NCBI GenBank assembly: GCA_012295275.1 | Contig: CM022673.1 | Span: forward strand, 23,665,081-23,729,080 | DNA length: 64,000 bases | Direction: 5' to 3' | Source of the DNA: Chrysomallon squamiferum | Taxonomy: Eukaryota > Mollusca > Gastropoda > Neomphalida > Peltospiridae | Part shown: one piece after another, positions 1-11,836 of the stretch | How positions within the stretch are numbered: the first letter of the stretch is position 1 | Layout: every line of letters starts with the position of its first letter | Made by a program: the position numbers and the translations under genes | Notes under the pieces: generated by a model | Database searches by the model: none | What the model saw: only the letters and a program-made list of their open reading frames with translations | Told to the model about the DNA's origin: nothing

Positions 1-106
1 CGTTAACAGACAACTTCTTGCATTTAAAATAAACTTTGTCAATAAACGTATTTATTTAATGCGATGTTTGATTTATGAATATTTCTGCTTTCGAGACAAA
101 ACTCAC

Positions 107-1183
107 CACAGCTAATTTGAAGACACGCGCAGTCCGTGGAAATCTCTTTGTTCAACTGGTGTATGAGTTGTGACGTCACATTTTTCCAGTTCTCGTCTTC
201 CAGTATTTGCTGACTGTCTATAGTGAAACTTTCAAGTTTACCGCAGTCCATAATTCCCTCCTCGTACAGTGTGACGTCACAGCTCGACTGGTCGAGATCC
301 AGTAAGTTTGAGTTTTCCGCGTTTTCAACTCTTTGATCTGTTACCTTGGTAACCACCGTACATCCGGCGCTGGGGGCAAACAACGGTGTGTTGCTGAAAT
401 CCTCCATCATGTCGTCCACTGAAACACTCTGATAGTCTTCCATCACCAGAGACCTGCCCAGTGAACCATTCACCATTGTTTGAACCTGAAACATTGACCT
501 TATGTCTTAACTGTAAATATACACATACATACACTACACACACAGACACACATATATACATACACACACAGAAACACAAACATACATACATACACACACA
601 GACACACAAACATACATACATATATACATATACTACATACATACATACATATATACTACATACATACACACATACATACATAGAAAAATATATATATACA
701 CACACAGACACACAATCATACATATATACACACAGACACACAAACATACATACATATATACTACATACATACACACATACATATATATAATAGTACATAT
801 ACACACATACATACATACATACATACATATATACTACATACATACACATACATACAAACACAAATACAGACATACGAACACACACATATATACGTACATA
901 ACCTACATAGATACATACATACATCTATACATGTTTACACAAAAACAAAAATGCATTTAAGGAATATGAAAAAAAAAACCCCACAATCCCCCCTAAAAAG
1001 AACCTAATTCTTTCTCTAACTTAAAAAACAACAAAAAAGAACTTTATGATCAGTGTCAGAAATATACTCTATTCATTCATCCATCCATCTATCCATCTTA
1101 TCGTTTTCGTAAATGTGTGCGTGCGCGTGTATATGTATATATGTGTGTATGCATGCATGTATGTATGTATGTATGTATGTATG

Positions 1184-1248
<65 letters not shown>

Positions 1249-1637
1249 GTATATAAACTATTCTCTGCATGTTCTTTAAGATGTCCAAAAATAATGAAAT
1301 TGATTAATTGTGAATTATTTTAAAGTTAATATTTTCTACAAAGTGGACTAAGTTGATAAATACTCACTTTGAGCTCGTTGTCAAACAGCATGCTGATTTC
1401 TTCTCCCGACTCCAACTTTTCACGTAAATTCAAATACTGCTGAATGACTTCAAAATCTGCAAAAACAATTTGTCACACGGAATTTTTCAAAAAGTTTGAA
1501 ATATTCGCAATTCACAATGATTATTTTTGCAAAGTAAATAAATAAATAAATAAATAAAAACATTATTTTAAAATTATCTTTGGACGGTGGTTTCCCCACC
1601 AGATAAAACATGAATTATCTCCCATACCTGTAGACAT
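107..1637 (-). CDS. 5' coding exons of an unidentified acidic protein (partial)
   Basis: Three exons join in phase on the minus strand: 1637-1628 (ATG TCT ACA G), 1456-1368 and 485-107. Each is bounded by AG and GT, with donors gtatgg, gtgagt and gtgagt. The product begins [20 protein letters not shown] and continues for about 159 residues to a donor at 106. An alternative read-through ends at a stop at 39. The protein is acidic ([21 protein letters not shown]) with no transmembrane or signal segment. That would suit an N-terminal activation region of a nuclear factor, but this is inference. A short resemblance to CREBRF/REPTOR-type factors (LESFT, then a Trp about 14 residues on) is too weak to name it. 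The rest of the gene lies left of the window. The exon structure is well supported; the identity is unknown. Confidence 0.6.
509..935. repeat. (CATA)n/(CA)n microsatellite block in intron 2
   Basis: This is a compound array of catacata, cacaca and tatata tracts filling much of the intron between coding exons 2 and 3 of the left-hand gene. The long open frames on both strands encode only Tyr/Val/Cys or Thr/His repeats and are by-products of the repeat. Confidence 0.95.
1112..1255. repeat. (TGTA)n then (TA)n microsatellite
   Basis: A tgtg/tgtatgta run passes into an uninterrupted (TA) tract of about 28 repeats, in intron 2 of the left-hand gene close to exon 2. Confidence 0.95.
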
Positions 1638-1639
1638 CG

Positions 1640-1870
1640 CGTGCTGCTTGCACTGAGTGAATGAAGTCACGTGTGTTATGTTTATAAACCACTCATTTCA
1701 ATTTCCACGAAATGAGACATGACCTTTCACCGTTTACGCGAAACGGTTAAGCGTCTCAGCCAATCAAAACCGGTCTGGCCGCCTGTTCTATTTTTATTGT
1801 TTTGTAGAATCCCCCTCGCGTAATTATCACGCTTTGATTGGCCAAACGAGTACTGACGTCACACATGTGT
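1640..1870 (-). promoter_or_regulatory. Putative promoter of the left-hand gene
   Basis: Just upstream of the ATG at 1637 are an E-box in the context GTCACGTG (1666-1673), CCAAT motifs (CCAATCA at 1760-1766 and ATTGGCCAA at 1837-1845) and a perfect palindromic CRE, TGACGTCA (1854-1861). The stretch has more balanced base composition than its surroundings. The motifs are seen directly; promoter function and the transcription start are inferred. Confidence 0.45.
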
Positions 1871-2103
1871 GTAAAATAATAATTGTGCCCCGGAGCGAGG
1901 GGCGGAAAAGCATGCAACTTGACCAAAGTATTTTATTTTGTTGTACACATCAGCTGTTGCCCAACGCGCCACTTATTTACATATTTCAGTTGTGTTGTGT
2001 TGTATGCTTTGTATTTGTTCATCAAGTAACATGATAAATTAAACTTGGTTTTATTTTTAAAAACGAAAGGATAGTCCTTTAACGTTCTACACTACCAACA
2101 TCA

Positions 2104-2176
2104 TTTACTTATTTTTATTTGTTTGTTTGTTTGTTTGTTTGTTTGTTTGTTTGTTTGTTTGTTTGTTTGTTTGTTT
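2104..2176. repeat. (TTTG)n microsatellite
   Basis: An almost perfect run of about 15 gttt repeats. The flanks 1870-2100 and 2180-2860 are AT-rich with no gene that I can support. Positions 2570-2870 hold degenerate short repeats of the type attaccactgattt. Confidence 0.9.
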
Positions 2177-2569
2177 AATTCACTAAATGATAACACGCAG
2201 GGTCAGACGCGATGTCGCAATACTAAGTTGTTTACGTCGTCGTTGTATCACTCGGTGCAAGTCTGCTCTGACTCAGTTCCCAGGATGCATTGCGCAATGT
2301 GAAAACTGACCTAGAAAACCCGGGTCAAGTCATTATAATATTCAGTTTTTATGTGTGCATGTACAAATGTAATATTTTCTAAAGCGTATAAAGTTGCAGT
2401 GCGAACGGAACTATTTAGAGGTTTCAACACCGCTAGCTATAAAAAGAGTTTTTGATTAAAGTAATTATTTCGCAATACGAATTGAAACAAATTTGAAATA
2501 GAAACGTCGTTTACAATGGATTCCGTTCTGCTTTTTATCACTGATTCCGCCGTTCATACACAAATGTCA

Positions 2570-2881
2570 CTTTAAACTCTTTAAACTCTTTGTCACTTTA
2601 AACTCTATTACAAGCTTTAACCACAATTTTAATCACTATTACCACTGACTTCTACATTAATATCACTGTTTTAACAATTATTACCACTGTTTAAATCAGT
2701 ATTGCCGTTATTTAAATCACGGACACCACATTTTTAACTACATATTACCACTGATTTGACTATTAGTACCACTGATTTGACTATTATTACCAGTTTCATT
2801 CAACTATAAATTTCACCACTATTACCAGTTTTGAATATTTTTATACTGATTTCATTACTCATATGACTATTTTTATCAGTC

Positions 2882-2922
<41 letters not shown>

Positions 2923-2990
2923 TTTTTGATGTTGTTGCTATTGTTGTTATTAGTGTTATTATTGTTGTTGTTGTTATTGTTATTATTATT
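2570..2990. repeat. Degenerate 'ttaccactg' repeats then (TTA)n/(TTG)n
   Basis: Loosely spaced copies of tattaccactgattt-like words (2590-2870) lead into a (TTA)n tract at 2882-2921 and mixed ttg/tta triplets. Nothing coding is visible. Confidence 0.7.
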
Positions 2991-3419
2991 ATGTTTTTAA
3001 TGACAGCAGTAGTTTTAATTATTGATGTCTTTTATTTCTTTTTTTCGCAACTGTCCACAAACATTTAAAACAAAATATTTTTTAGCCTTGTTACGCCAGT
3101 TAGTTCTCGATTATCTGAAATATTTGTGGTGAGTAAATTCCTGAGACGTAATAAATTCAGTTAGTTTTATTTATTTATTTTTTTAATCTTTTGTTTAAAA
3201 TGAAATTTAAACCTAATAGCAAAACGACAAATTAAAAGTTAAAAAGATAAAAAATAGACATCATTACTACATAGTTTGTATTATCACAGTATAATGTGTA
3301 TTATCGTTGTTCAATGTTTCACTGTACAGAAGATAAAAGACTCGCAGTTTAAAAATAAGAGAAATCTTCACTCATTAAAATATAGTTTTGTCTATGTTCA
3401 CATTCAGGTCAGATAATAT

Positions 3420-3482
3420 ATATATATTTATTATGATTGTTTTATTATTGTTGTTGTTGTTATTATTATGATTATTATTATG

Positions 3483-3520
<38 letters not shown>

Positions 3521-3530
3521 GATTACTGTC
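3420..3530. repeat. (TTA)n/(TTG)n microsatellite
   Basis: Mixed tta, ttg and tga triplets with an uninterrupted ttatta core near 3485-3520. The flanks 3000-3650 are AT-rich and without recognisable genes. Confidence 0.85.
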
Positions 3531-3654
3531 TAATTATTATTGGCGTTGTTATATGTAATTAAAAAGGCTGTTAATTATTTTATGTCTCTTACGAAACAAA
3601 AAAATATTACTTAACATAGAAGATAGGTAATAGCGTACATTTTTATTATTGAAA

Positions 3655-3965
3655 TAATTAACTGAATAAACACACTGAAAAATGAAACAGAATAAACATT
3701 TTTAAAAACAAAATAAATAAACATTTTGAAAAACTAATTAAGTAAACATTTAAAAAAAAATTTAAATAAGCATTTTGAAACATAAAATAAAATAAATGTT
3801 TTGAAAATTATAATAAAAGAAACATTTTGAACTATTAAAATTAAATAAACTTTTTAAAAACAAAATTAAAGAAACATTTTGAATAATACAATTACATAAA
3901 CATTTTAAAAACCAAAATTAAATAACGTTTAAGAAAATAAATAAATCAATAAACATAGAAAAAAC
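3655..3965. repeat. Degenerate 'aaataaacattttgaaaa' minisatellite, first block
   Basis: About ten imperfect units contain aaataaacattttgaaaa or close variants. The same family returns as a tighter array at 5080-5660, so the two blocks probably share an origin. Confidence 0.75.
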
Positions 3966-3987
3966 AAAATTGCAGGTAAATATTGTG

Positions 3988-3992
3988 ACAAG

Positions 3993-4035
<43 letters not shown>

Positions 4036-4070
4036 AAAAAAGAAGAAGAAGAAAAAAAAAAGAAAGAGAA
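3988..4070. repeat. Poly(A) and GAA-rich tract
   Basis: A run of about 36 A is followed by aag/gaa-rich sequence. It could be a retroposon tail on the plus strand, but no body or target duplication is recognisable. Confidence 0.85.
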
Positions 4071-4194
4071 ATGAGTTGTACGTAAATAATCAAATGTTCT
4101 GTTCGTGACTAAGAAAAAATAATGCCGGATATTTCATTCATAAGTAATTTACTGTTTAAATACACTGAATATATTATTGAAAAGTGAATATACT

Positions 4195-4440
4195 GTTTAT
4201 ATAAATAAATAAATAAATAAATAAATAAATTTATTAATTAATAAAATTAGTTAACTAAATAAATAAAAACAACAACATCAGACAAACAGGAAATTAAAAT
4301 AAACAAGTAAACAAATAAACAACTGAATTATCAATCAAATAAATAACAAACAAACAAATAAATAAATAAATAAATTAATTAATTAATCAGCTAACTAACA
4401 AATATAAAAAACAAATACATAAATAGCGGTAATAAAAATA
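4195..4440. repeat. (AAAT)n/(AAAC)n simple-repeat region
   Basis: Several aaat and caaa tetranucleotide tracts are separated by short unique stretches. Positions 4440-4760 are AT-rich unique sequence in which I see no gene. Confidence 0.8.
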
Positions 4441-4753
4441 AAAGATAATTATTTTTGTGTGTTTAGACTCGAAGGTAAAACTTCATTTACGTCATTACAT
4501 TATTTACACAAATTAAATAGTTCTCTAAAAATAGTTTAAAAATGAAACTAATAAGTTTTATATTTAAAATTATGTTGCAGCATAATTTATGTTGTATGTA
4601 TAATATTTTACTACCCTCAGACTGATTTTAATATAAAATAACAGTTTTATAATAAAGTATTTTCTCCGTATACACATCATTGAATAATTTGTGTTTTGTG
4701 ACAAATTCATATACAAATCTCGTCATTTCCTTTGATTTTATTTGTTAGTTGAG

Positions 4754-4870
4754 CTCTTTCTTTCTTTCTTTCTTTCTTTTTTTTTTTTTTTAATGAAATT
4801 AAATTGCACAAGATCAGCCGTAAAAAATATCTGTTAATCTCTTATTGTTCCGCAGTGGAGTTCGTTTCAT

Positions 4871-4917
<47 letters not shown>

Positions 4918-4922
4918 TTATA
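4754..4922. repeat. (CTTT)n, poly(T) and (TTTA)n tracts
   Basis: A tttc run with poly(T) at 4754-4792 and a (TTTA)n run of about 13 units at 4868-4920. Confidence 0.9.
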
Positions 4923-5079
4923 AATAGTAAGCATAGTATTGTGGTGGTGGTTGTGGTAGTAAAGGTAGTAGTAACAATAATACTAGCATAATAATAATAA
5001 TAGTAGTAGTACTTGTAGTAGCAACAGAAATATTTAATTGTTGTGTGTAAGGCGTCAATTTTTTATTATTTAAATAATT

Positions 5080-5660
5080 AACTGAATAAATATTTTGAAA
5101 AACATTTTAAAAAACAAAACTGAATAAACATTTTGAAAAACAAAATTAAATAACTGTTTTAAAATACAAATTAAATAACTGTTTTAAAATACAAATTAAA
5201 TAAACGTTTTAAATAACAAAAATAAACATTTTGAAAAACAAAATTAAATAAACATTTAAAAAACAAAATTGAATAAACATTTTGAAAAACAAAATTAAAT
5301 AAACATTTATAAAACAAAATTGAATAAACATTTTGAAAAACAAAATTAAATAAACATTTAAAAAACAAAACTAAATAAACATCAAGAAAAAACAATAAAA
5401 TAAAATATTTAAAAAACCTACCAAATGTATTTGGAAACAAAAATAAAAATAAAAATAAAAATAAATAATAATAATAATAAAACAAACAAAAATAAACATT
5501 TTGAAAAACAAAATTAAATAAACATATAAAAAACAAAATTGAATAAACATTTTGAAAAACAAAATTAAATAAACATTTATAAAACAAAATTGAATAAACA
5601 TTTTGAAAAACAAAATTAAATAAACATTTAAAAAAAAAAAACTAAATAAACATCAAGAAA
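5080..5660. repeat. AT-rich minisatellite, 'cattttgaaaaacaaaatta' family
   Basis: About 18 units of roughly 26-30 bp alternate between cattttgaaaaacaaaatta and catttaaaaaacaaaattga. A higher-order duplication is visible: 5360-5440 and 5630-5705 repeat the same block ending in accaaatgtatttgg. Long minus-strand frames rich in Phe/Leu/Tyr are produced by the array and are not genes. Confidence 0.9.
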
Positions 5661-5701
5661 AAAAATTTAAAAAAATATTTTAAAAAACCCACCAAATGTA
5701 T

Positions 5702-5764
5702 TTGGAAAAAAAAAAAAAAAAAAAAAAAAAATTATAATAATAACAATGACAGTATCAACAAACT

Positions 5765-5843
<79 letters not shown>

Positions 5844-5943
5844 TGATGATGATGATGATGAATAATAATAATAATAATAAAAAAATAATAAAATGTTTGT
5901 TAAAAATATTTATTTTTTCGTTCTCTTAATATAATGTTTAAAA

Positions 5944-5979
<36 letters not shown>

Positions 5980-6020
5980 AATAATAAGAAGAATAAGAAT
6001 AAGAATAAGAATAATAATGA
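5702..6020. repeat. Poly(A), (CAA)n, (TAA)n, (TGA)n, (AAAT)n cluster
   Basis: Consecutive tracts are poly(A) at 5707-5730, caa triplets at 5765-5800, taa triplets at 5801-5840, tga triplets at 5841-5860, then taa and aaat runs to about 6010. Confidence 0.95.
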
Positions 6021-6354
6021 TAATAATAATGAAGACTACTTACAGTGAAGAGTTTTGGCAGCAAGCTGTATTTTCCTAGAACTACACTTCTTTCTTCCTG
6101 CTTGTAACCGCACCTTTATTTGTATCTTACTGTTCCCGGACTTCAGAACACCTCAGCTCCACCTTTTTTAAATTTATTATTGTATAAAGAATTTGTCTAA
6201 ATTTAATACAAGTTCTTCTTCTTCTTCTTCTTCTTCTTCTTATTATTATTATTATTACCATTACCATTATTATTTTAAACATTATATTAAGAGAATGAAA
6301 AAAATAAAGATTTTTTAATTTTGTTTATTTGTATTATTATTGTTATTATTATTA

Positions 6355-6399
<45 letters not shown>

Positions 6400-6422
6400 T
6401 TAAACATTATATTAAGAGAACG
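5919..6422. repeat. Inverted repeat flanking a 0.5-kb unique/simple-repeat segment
   Basis: The sequence at 5919-5945 (cgttctcttaatataatgtt...) recurs in reverse complement at 6395-6422 and again at 6269-6296. Between the arms, 6025-6190 is unusually non-repetitive. On the minus strand it ends in a good donor-like cact|gtaagt, so it could be a non-coding exon. A small foldback element is the other possibility. No target duplication could be assigned. Confidence 0.5.
6206..6400. repeat. (TTC)n/(TTA)n microsatellite
   Basis: A ttc triplet run at about 6213-6240 passes into tta triplets, and a second tta run lies at 6330-6400. Confidence 0.9.
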
Positions 6423-6534
6423 ATGACATTTTTATTTTTTTTTTTTTTTTATTATTATTTTTTTTTAATGAAGCATACGTAGTTTGTATGTGTAGATTCG
6501 TGTTAAGAAACCAACGAAATTTGAAAGGAGTAAT

Positions 6535-6598
6535 AGTAATAGAAGTAGTAGTAGTAGTAGTATTAATATTGGTAGTAGTAGTAGTAGTAGTAGTAGTA

Positions 6599-6648
<50 letters not shown>

Positions 6649-6670
6649 GATGATGATGATAATGACGATG
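6535..6670. repeat. (TAG)n, (TAA)n, (GAT)n microsatellite
   Basis: Tandem tag triplets (6540-6600), then taa triplets (6601-6645), then gat triplets. Positions 6700-7395 are AT-rich unique sequence with no gene that I can support. Confidence 0.95.
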
Positions 6671-7394
6671 ATATGTAAAAAGAAACAAACTAATATTGCT
6701 TCGCTATTAAATTCCACTATTATGATTTTGTGTTTATTAATATAAACATTTTATTTTCTACAGTATGTAACTGATTTCTTATTAAGAGTTATTGTAAAAT
6801 TTATTGTAAAACTGGACTGTAAATAATAAAACTTATTTATTGTAAAACCATGTTGCAAAATTTTATTGTAAAACAGATTTTTTATTTATTTTATTTTTTT
6901 TACATTTCTCATTTGTGTTAAAAATGTTATTTCATAAATTAATTATAAAATAGCATTGAAAACTCACTGTAAATTTATATTTCAAAACTGTTTTGAAAAA
7001 TGATGTTATAAGTTGCAATTTTTAAAATTGCAGTTGTTAAAAATAAAAAACAGACAGTATTACAAATATGTATTATATCTATTACACCTATTATGAAACA
7101 TTATTCAGAAATTCAGATTTCTGACGAAATTTTTACCAAGATTATTAGTGTCTACCTATATATATCTATTTCTAAATCATGCGTGGTGAAATGTAAATAT
7201 ATAGCCTTGACCAAATTATTGAGGCGGAACTGTATATTCTAGCATGACTGATGAAAGAGTTTTATTGCACACGTTAAATATGTTTGTTAAATTAAATGAA
7301 AGCCATAGATTTTGTGACATGATTAAACATGAAACATTTCTTATCTGAAAATATCTAATAACTATGATTAATCTACTCACTTTATGAGCTTTAC

Positions 7395-7398
<4 letters not shown>

Positions 7399-7459
<61 letters not shown>

Positions 7460-7490
7460 GACACACACACACACATATATATACACGCAT
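7399..7490. repeat. (CA)n microsatellite
   Basis: About 28 CA dinucleotides, nearly uninterrupted to 7454, then imperfect CA/TA. Confidence 0.95.
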
Positions 7491-7599
7491 ACACGCACAG
7501 TATCAGCATGCATATTAAATGTATTTTGATATTTAGAAGTCTTCAGCTTTGATGCGTTTGTCTTCTTCTGAGTACCCACATCTCGTCCTAACCAGATTT

Positions 7600-7825
7600 A
7601 TCAAACTGTTTGTTTATCAATCTACTGTTTGTTTCTAAAATCTACTCCCAGTTTATCCAACCTACTGTTTATCACATCATCTACAATTTCTTTAACAAGC
7701 TACTATTTGTTTATTAAACCTACTATTTGTTTATCAAACCTACTATTTGTTAGACAAATTTAACAATCTACTATATGCTTATTAAATCTACTCCCTGTTA
7801 ATCAAACCTACTATTTGTTTATCAG
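7600..7825. repeat. Degenerate 'tttatcaaacctactatttg' minisatellite
   Basis: About ten imperfect units of 20-25 bp are built on tttgtttatcaaacctacta. The array is gene-free and ends near 7825. Confidence 0.75.
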
Positions 7826-7964
7826 TCAGTGTTAATTATTTTCCTGCTTACGTAAACGTGTATGTAAAAAGTCCTCTAGAGGAAGAAAAGTGTAACCCGT
7901 GTGTTTGAAGACATATACAAATATTTCTTTTGTGTTCTCTATCTAATCTCACAGCACACTCACT

Positions 7965-8220
7965 ATCTCACAGCGCACCCTATCTCACTGACCCGCGTTG
8001 TTGTTGACTGAACAAAAGAATGAGGTTAACGGTTTTTGTTTCCGGGGTCAGCAATTCTTAGGCTCTACGATTTTCCACGAATCGAGAAACTGCATAGGGG
8101 AATCCCCTTTACCGGTGTAGCGAATAGTTTCTTTTAGGTGTACATTACCCCTCCTTAATTCCACACCTCCGATACATTTCAAATACAGATGTTTCCTCTG
8201 CAAGTTCGCACGTACGACTA
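7965..8220. other. GC-balanced island of unknown role
   Basis: Between minisatellite and microsatellite lies about 250 bp of non-repetitive sequence with several CpGs. On the minus strand the frame from about 8210 to a stop at 8048 is open but fuses upstream into microsatellite translation. I do not recognise the peptide and see no convincing splice sites. It may be a decayed mobile-element fragment or an isolated exon. Confidence 0.25.
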
Positions 8221-8221
8221 C

Positions 8222-8364
8222 ATGTATGTAGTATGTATGATTGTATGTGTGTATGTCTGTATGTGTAAATATTTGTATGTATGTATGTATATATATATAT
8301 ATATATGCATATGTATATATATATATATATATATATGTTTGTATGTATGTATATACATACATAC

Positions 8365-8413
<49 letters not shown>

Positions 8414-8440
8414 CTTTGTATGTATGTAAGTATGTATGTA
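8222..8440. repeat. (TGTA)n/(TA)n microsatellite
   Basis: A compound tgta/tata array with (TA)n cores at about 8289-8335 and 8370-8410. Open frames on both strands here encode only Tyr/Ile/Cys/Val repeats. Confidence 0.95.
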
Positions 8441-8711
8441 TTTGTTGTGAAGATAAGAAAGTGTGTGAACACTGAACGGACACAAACTCAAAGATTTATT
8501 TTACTTCCTCGTGTTTCAGACAAGTCAAGATGTTTCTAGTCAGAGAGAAAATATGTGAAACACGCAACGTGAATCACAGATGTTAAAATAATCACCATGA
8601 CCACGTCATCATATTCATCACGTTATGTGATACTGTAACGAATGAATATTAACAATACTATTTTATTATCTTAACAACAAATATCAAGATATTATTACAC
8701 ATTTTATATAA

Positions 8712-8812
8712 TGAATACATACATACAGACATAGATACATACATACATACATACATACATACATAAATGCATACACAACTATATACATATATATATATAT
8801 AAAAATACATAC

Positions 8813-8849
<37 letters not shown>

Positions 8850-9180
8850 TATATAAATACATGCACACATATATACATATACATACACACATAATGCAAA
8901 TACACATGCATAGACAAACATATATACAACCTACATACTCAAACATACAAACGTTAAGGGAGACATATATTTTTGCATGTATGTGTGTATGTATATAAAT
9001 ATAAATACAAATAAATAAATTAATAAATATATATATATACACACACACACACATATATGTACACATACACACATATATACATGTATGTGTATGTCGTCTA
9101 TTTATATATATATGTGCATGTATCTGTGTATATTTAAGTGTGTTTCTATGTGTATATGTATCTGTATAGTCAGTATATAT
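8712..9180. repeat. (CATA)n/(TA)n/(CA)n microsatellite block
   Basis: Repeated cata and tata tracts run with short interruptions. The 209-aa minus frame through it is a repeat by-product. Confidence 0.9.
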
Positions 9181-9694
9181 ATATTGTTTTTTGGATTGCG
9201 AGAAACATATAGTTGTTGAGAGGTATAAACATCTTGCACTACAAATGAAAACGAACCCCTCCCAAAAATAAAAAACAAACCAAAAAAAACCTGAAAAAAA
9301 AGAAAAGAAAACAAACAAGTAATTAAATATCTCTTGTTTTTGATTTATAGTGTGATTTGTTAAATAACGTGAAGAGAGATAATTTAGAAAGTGATTGTTG
9401 ATTATCATATTTATTTGATGTCAGATGGACGCGGATAAAGTTTCACTTCATCACAGATGACGCTGGTATTAACTCCTCTCTGAAAGCAGCTGTGTTCAGC
9501 AGACAGATACATGTATATATCACTCTTGCCAGCCTGCACGTGCATGCACAAACACAACAGTTTTAATGAGATTGTTGTTTTAAATTTAGGCGTGATTTAA
9601 TATTCCACTGCAGACTATGTTTTGTTGTCGTTGTATACAAATATGTCTTGAAGGTTTTAAAAACGACCGCGTTCATACATACATATACTAGCTC

Positions 9695-9699
9695 ACACA

Positions 9700-9756
<57 letters not shown>
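9695..9756. repeat. (CA)n microsatellite
   Basis: About 28 CA dinucleotides. The flanks 9400-9690 and 9760-11030 are non-coding as far as I can tell; 10295-10318 is a short (TA)n. Confidence 0.95.
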
Positions 9757-11094
9757 TCAAAGACGAAATTAGAAATATATTCAGTTTTAAAATGAATTTA
9801 CAAAAAATGTTACTGTTAACAGTGTTTATAGATTATTATTAAGGTGTAAGAAGGAGTGTAACAACCAGGAAGGTGTTTACTCAGAGCTATATTTGGCGTG
9901 TGTATTCATGCTCGGTTTACAAAGAACGATTGGTTTCTCAGAAGACGTTTACTTCCTCGTTGGTGTTCACCAATCCCACAATGCTTTGAATGTTGTCACA
10001 CGATATCATAGATTAGACAGGACATTGTAACAGTTCACACTGTAATTAAGTACGTAGTCACAAAATGAACAGTGAAAAGCTTTCTGTGTACGATACAGAA
10101 TGATATCGCAAAAACTTGTACATGACAGTGCTTATTTCGCAGTAAAGACTATGCCCACTGTCGACGTATACAAACTTAAAACATCCTAAAGTGTTTTTCC
10201 TATTATCTCTAGCGTGCTTATGTCTGCATGTGTTTTTGTAGCTACTTTTGTTTGTGAGCCACTGTATGTATGTCAATGTTCATATGTTAATTATTTTATA
10301 TATATATATATATATATAAAAGGTTACAAAAATGAACACAGGCACACTGACATATATTAGTATATGCATGTATGTATTAGGTTTCTGTATGTGTAGGTTT
10401 CTATATATGTATGCTTTTATATGTGTATTTTTCCTGGGTAGGTTTCTGTGTGTATATGTTTCTATATGTGCATCTTTCTGTATGGCACTGGCACATGAAC
10501 TGATTTTATTACCAAAAAGAAAAAAATCATTTTCTAATTTTATCTCTAGTGACTCCAGCTGACTTAAAGTTTGATTCATTGGTCCTTTTTTCTATACATT
10601 CGGCTATATATTCATTTTCTTGCTAATATATATTTAGATATATAAAAGATTTTAACACTATATACAAACGCGTTCAGAGATGTATAAAAATACATTTCTA
10701 GAACACAACAATACATTTCAAAATCTATTTAAAACTATTTCAAACACTATTTAGAAGGTATCCTTTTAAAAAAAATTAAAACATTTCAGTACCTTTTACT
10801 GAATTACTTCATAAATCTTTTGGAAACATAACTTTATTCAGGCATATTATTCAGAAAATCGCGTAGAGATAAAAATGTTTTTTCTGTAAGCTATAACGAG
10901 ACGTGCTGTTGTTGGAGTTAAAATATTGTTCCTTCATGATTTTACCAATGTCAATGTTGTTAATTATTTTATCTCTCTCTTTACATTTTCCCGGTGCAGT
11001 ATGTGTATATGTGTTTGTGTGTGTATGTGTGTTTGTTCGTGTGCGTACATGCATTATTATTTTTTTTTTTTATCCATATTAGCATGTATGGTTG

Positions 11095-11200
11095 TGTGAA
11101 TATATGTATGTATGTATGTTATGTATGAATGTATGTATGTATGTATGTATGTAGGTATGTATGTATGTATGTAGGTAGGTAGGTAGGTAGCTATGTATGC
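11095..11200. repeat. (TGTA)n/(GTAG)n microsatellite
   Basis: tatgtatg repeats passing into gtaggtag repeats. Confidence 0.95.
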
Positions 11201-11369
11201 CTGTATATATGCATGTACGTACTTTCTTTAGTTGATATGTATGAAGGTGTATAAGTGAGTATGTATTAATGTATACATGACTGTTTGTACGTTCGTTTGA
11301 CTGCGCCGTTGACTTACTTATGATAAAGGGTTTAAAATGATTATTTGTTTTACACGAGTAATTTTCTAG

Positions 11370-11640
11370 TTTATTCATCGCGTCTGCTTTTGACATACCG
11401 CTTAATTTGGCAGCAGATGTCAGAGATGTAGAGACTGCTGACACCGCCGCCTTTGTCCTGCCGTTGTACACGCTGTAAGCGTTGTCGTGCACGCGTGTCG
11501 TCTGTCTCCTTGCTGTCATCTTCGTTTTCGTTTTGTTCTGCTCGCCTCTGAACTTGATACACGCAAAGTTAATCAGTGTGCTGTTGCTGATAGCCCAAAC
11601 CTCGCACATGTCGCGGTAGGAGACGTCAGATGATGATGCT
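11370..11640 (-). other. GC-balanced island with an unassigned open frame
   Basis: Positions 11318-11609 on the minus strand are open from an ATG at 11609, and the non-repeat part (about 80 codons) has ordinary amino-acid usage (MCEVWAISNSTLINFACIKF...). The frame then continues into His/Thr/Tyr microsatellite translation. No family is recognised and no neighbouring exons could be joined. It could be an isolated or decayed exon, or chance. Confidence 0.2.
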
Positions 11641-11793
11641 GATGGTAACGACCTCGCGTTAAATCAACTCTGGATTACAGCTTTAATCCCGCTAACGCTG
11701 GAGTACGGACTCAAATAGCAACATCAACACCAACCTCTCTTATCTTCATGGTCCCTTTGCCACGAACATGTACTTTTCTCTTAAATTTAGTTG

Positions 11794-11794
<1 letters not shown>

Positions 11795-11832
<38 letters not shown>
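11795..11832. repeat. (TA)n microsatellite
   Basis: A (TA)n tract next to cacaca. Positions 11640-12650 otherwise hold no gene that I can support; there is a poly(T) run at 11943-11962. Confidence 0.9.

Positions 11833-11836
<4 letters not shown>

Noticed and set aside
325-924. Long minus-strand open frame of Tyr/Val/Cys repeats
   Set aside because: Translation of a cata/caca microsatellite; the true coding exon stops at its acceptor at 486.
6488-6745. Val/Ile repeat frame
   Set aside because: Translation of tag/taa triplet repeats.
8048-9408. Several 60-209-codon frames on both strands
   Set aside because: They follow (TA)n and (CATA)n tracts and have no ordinary composition or homologue.
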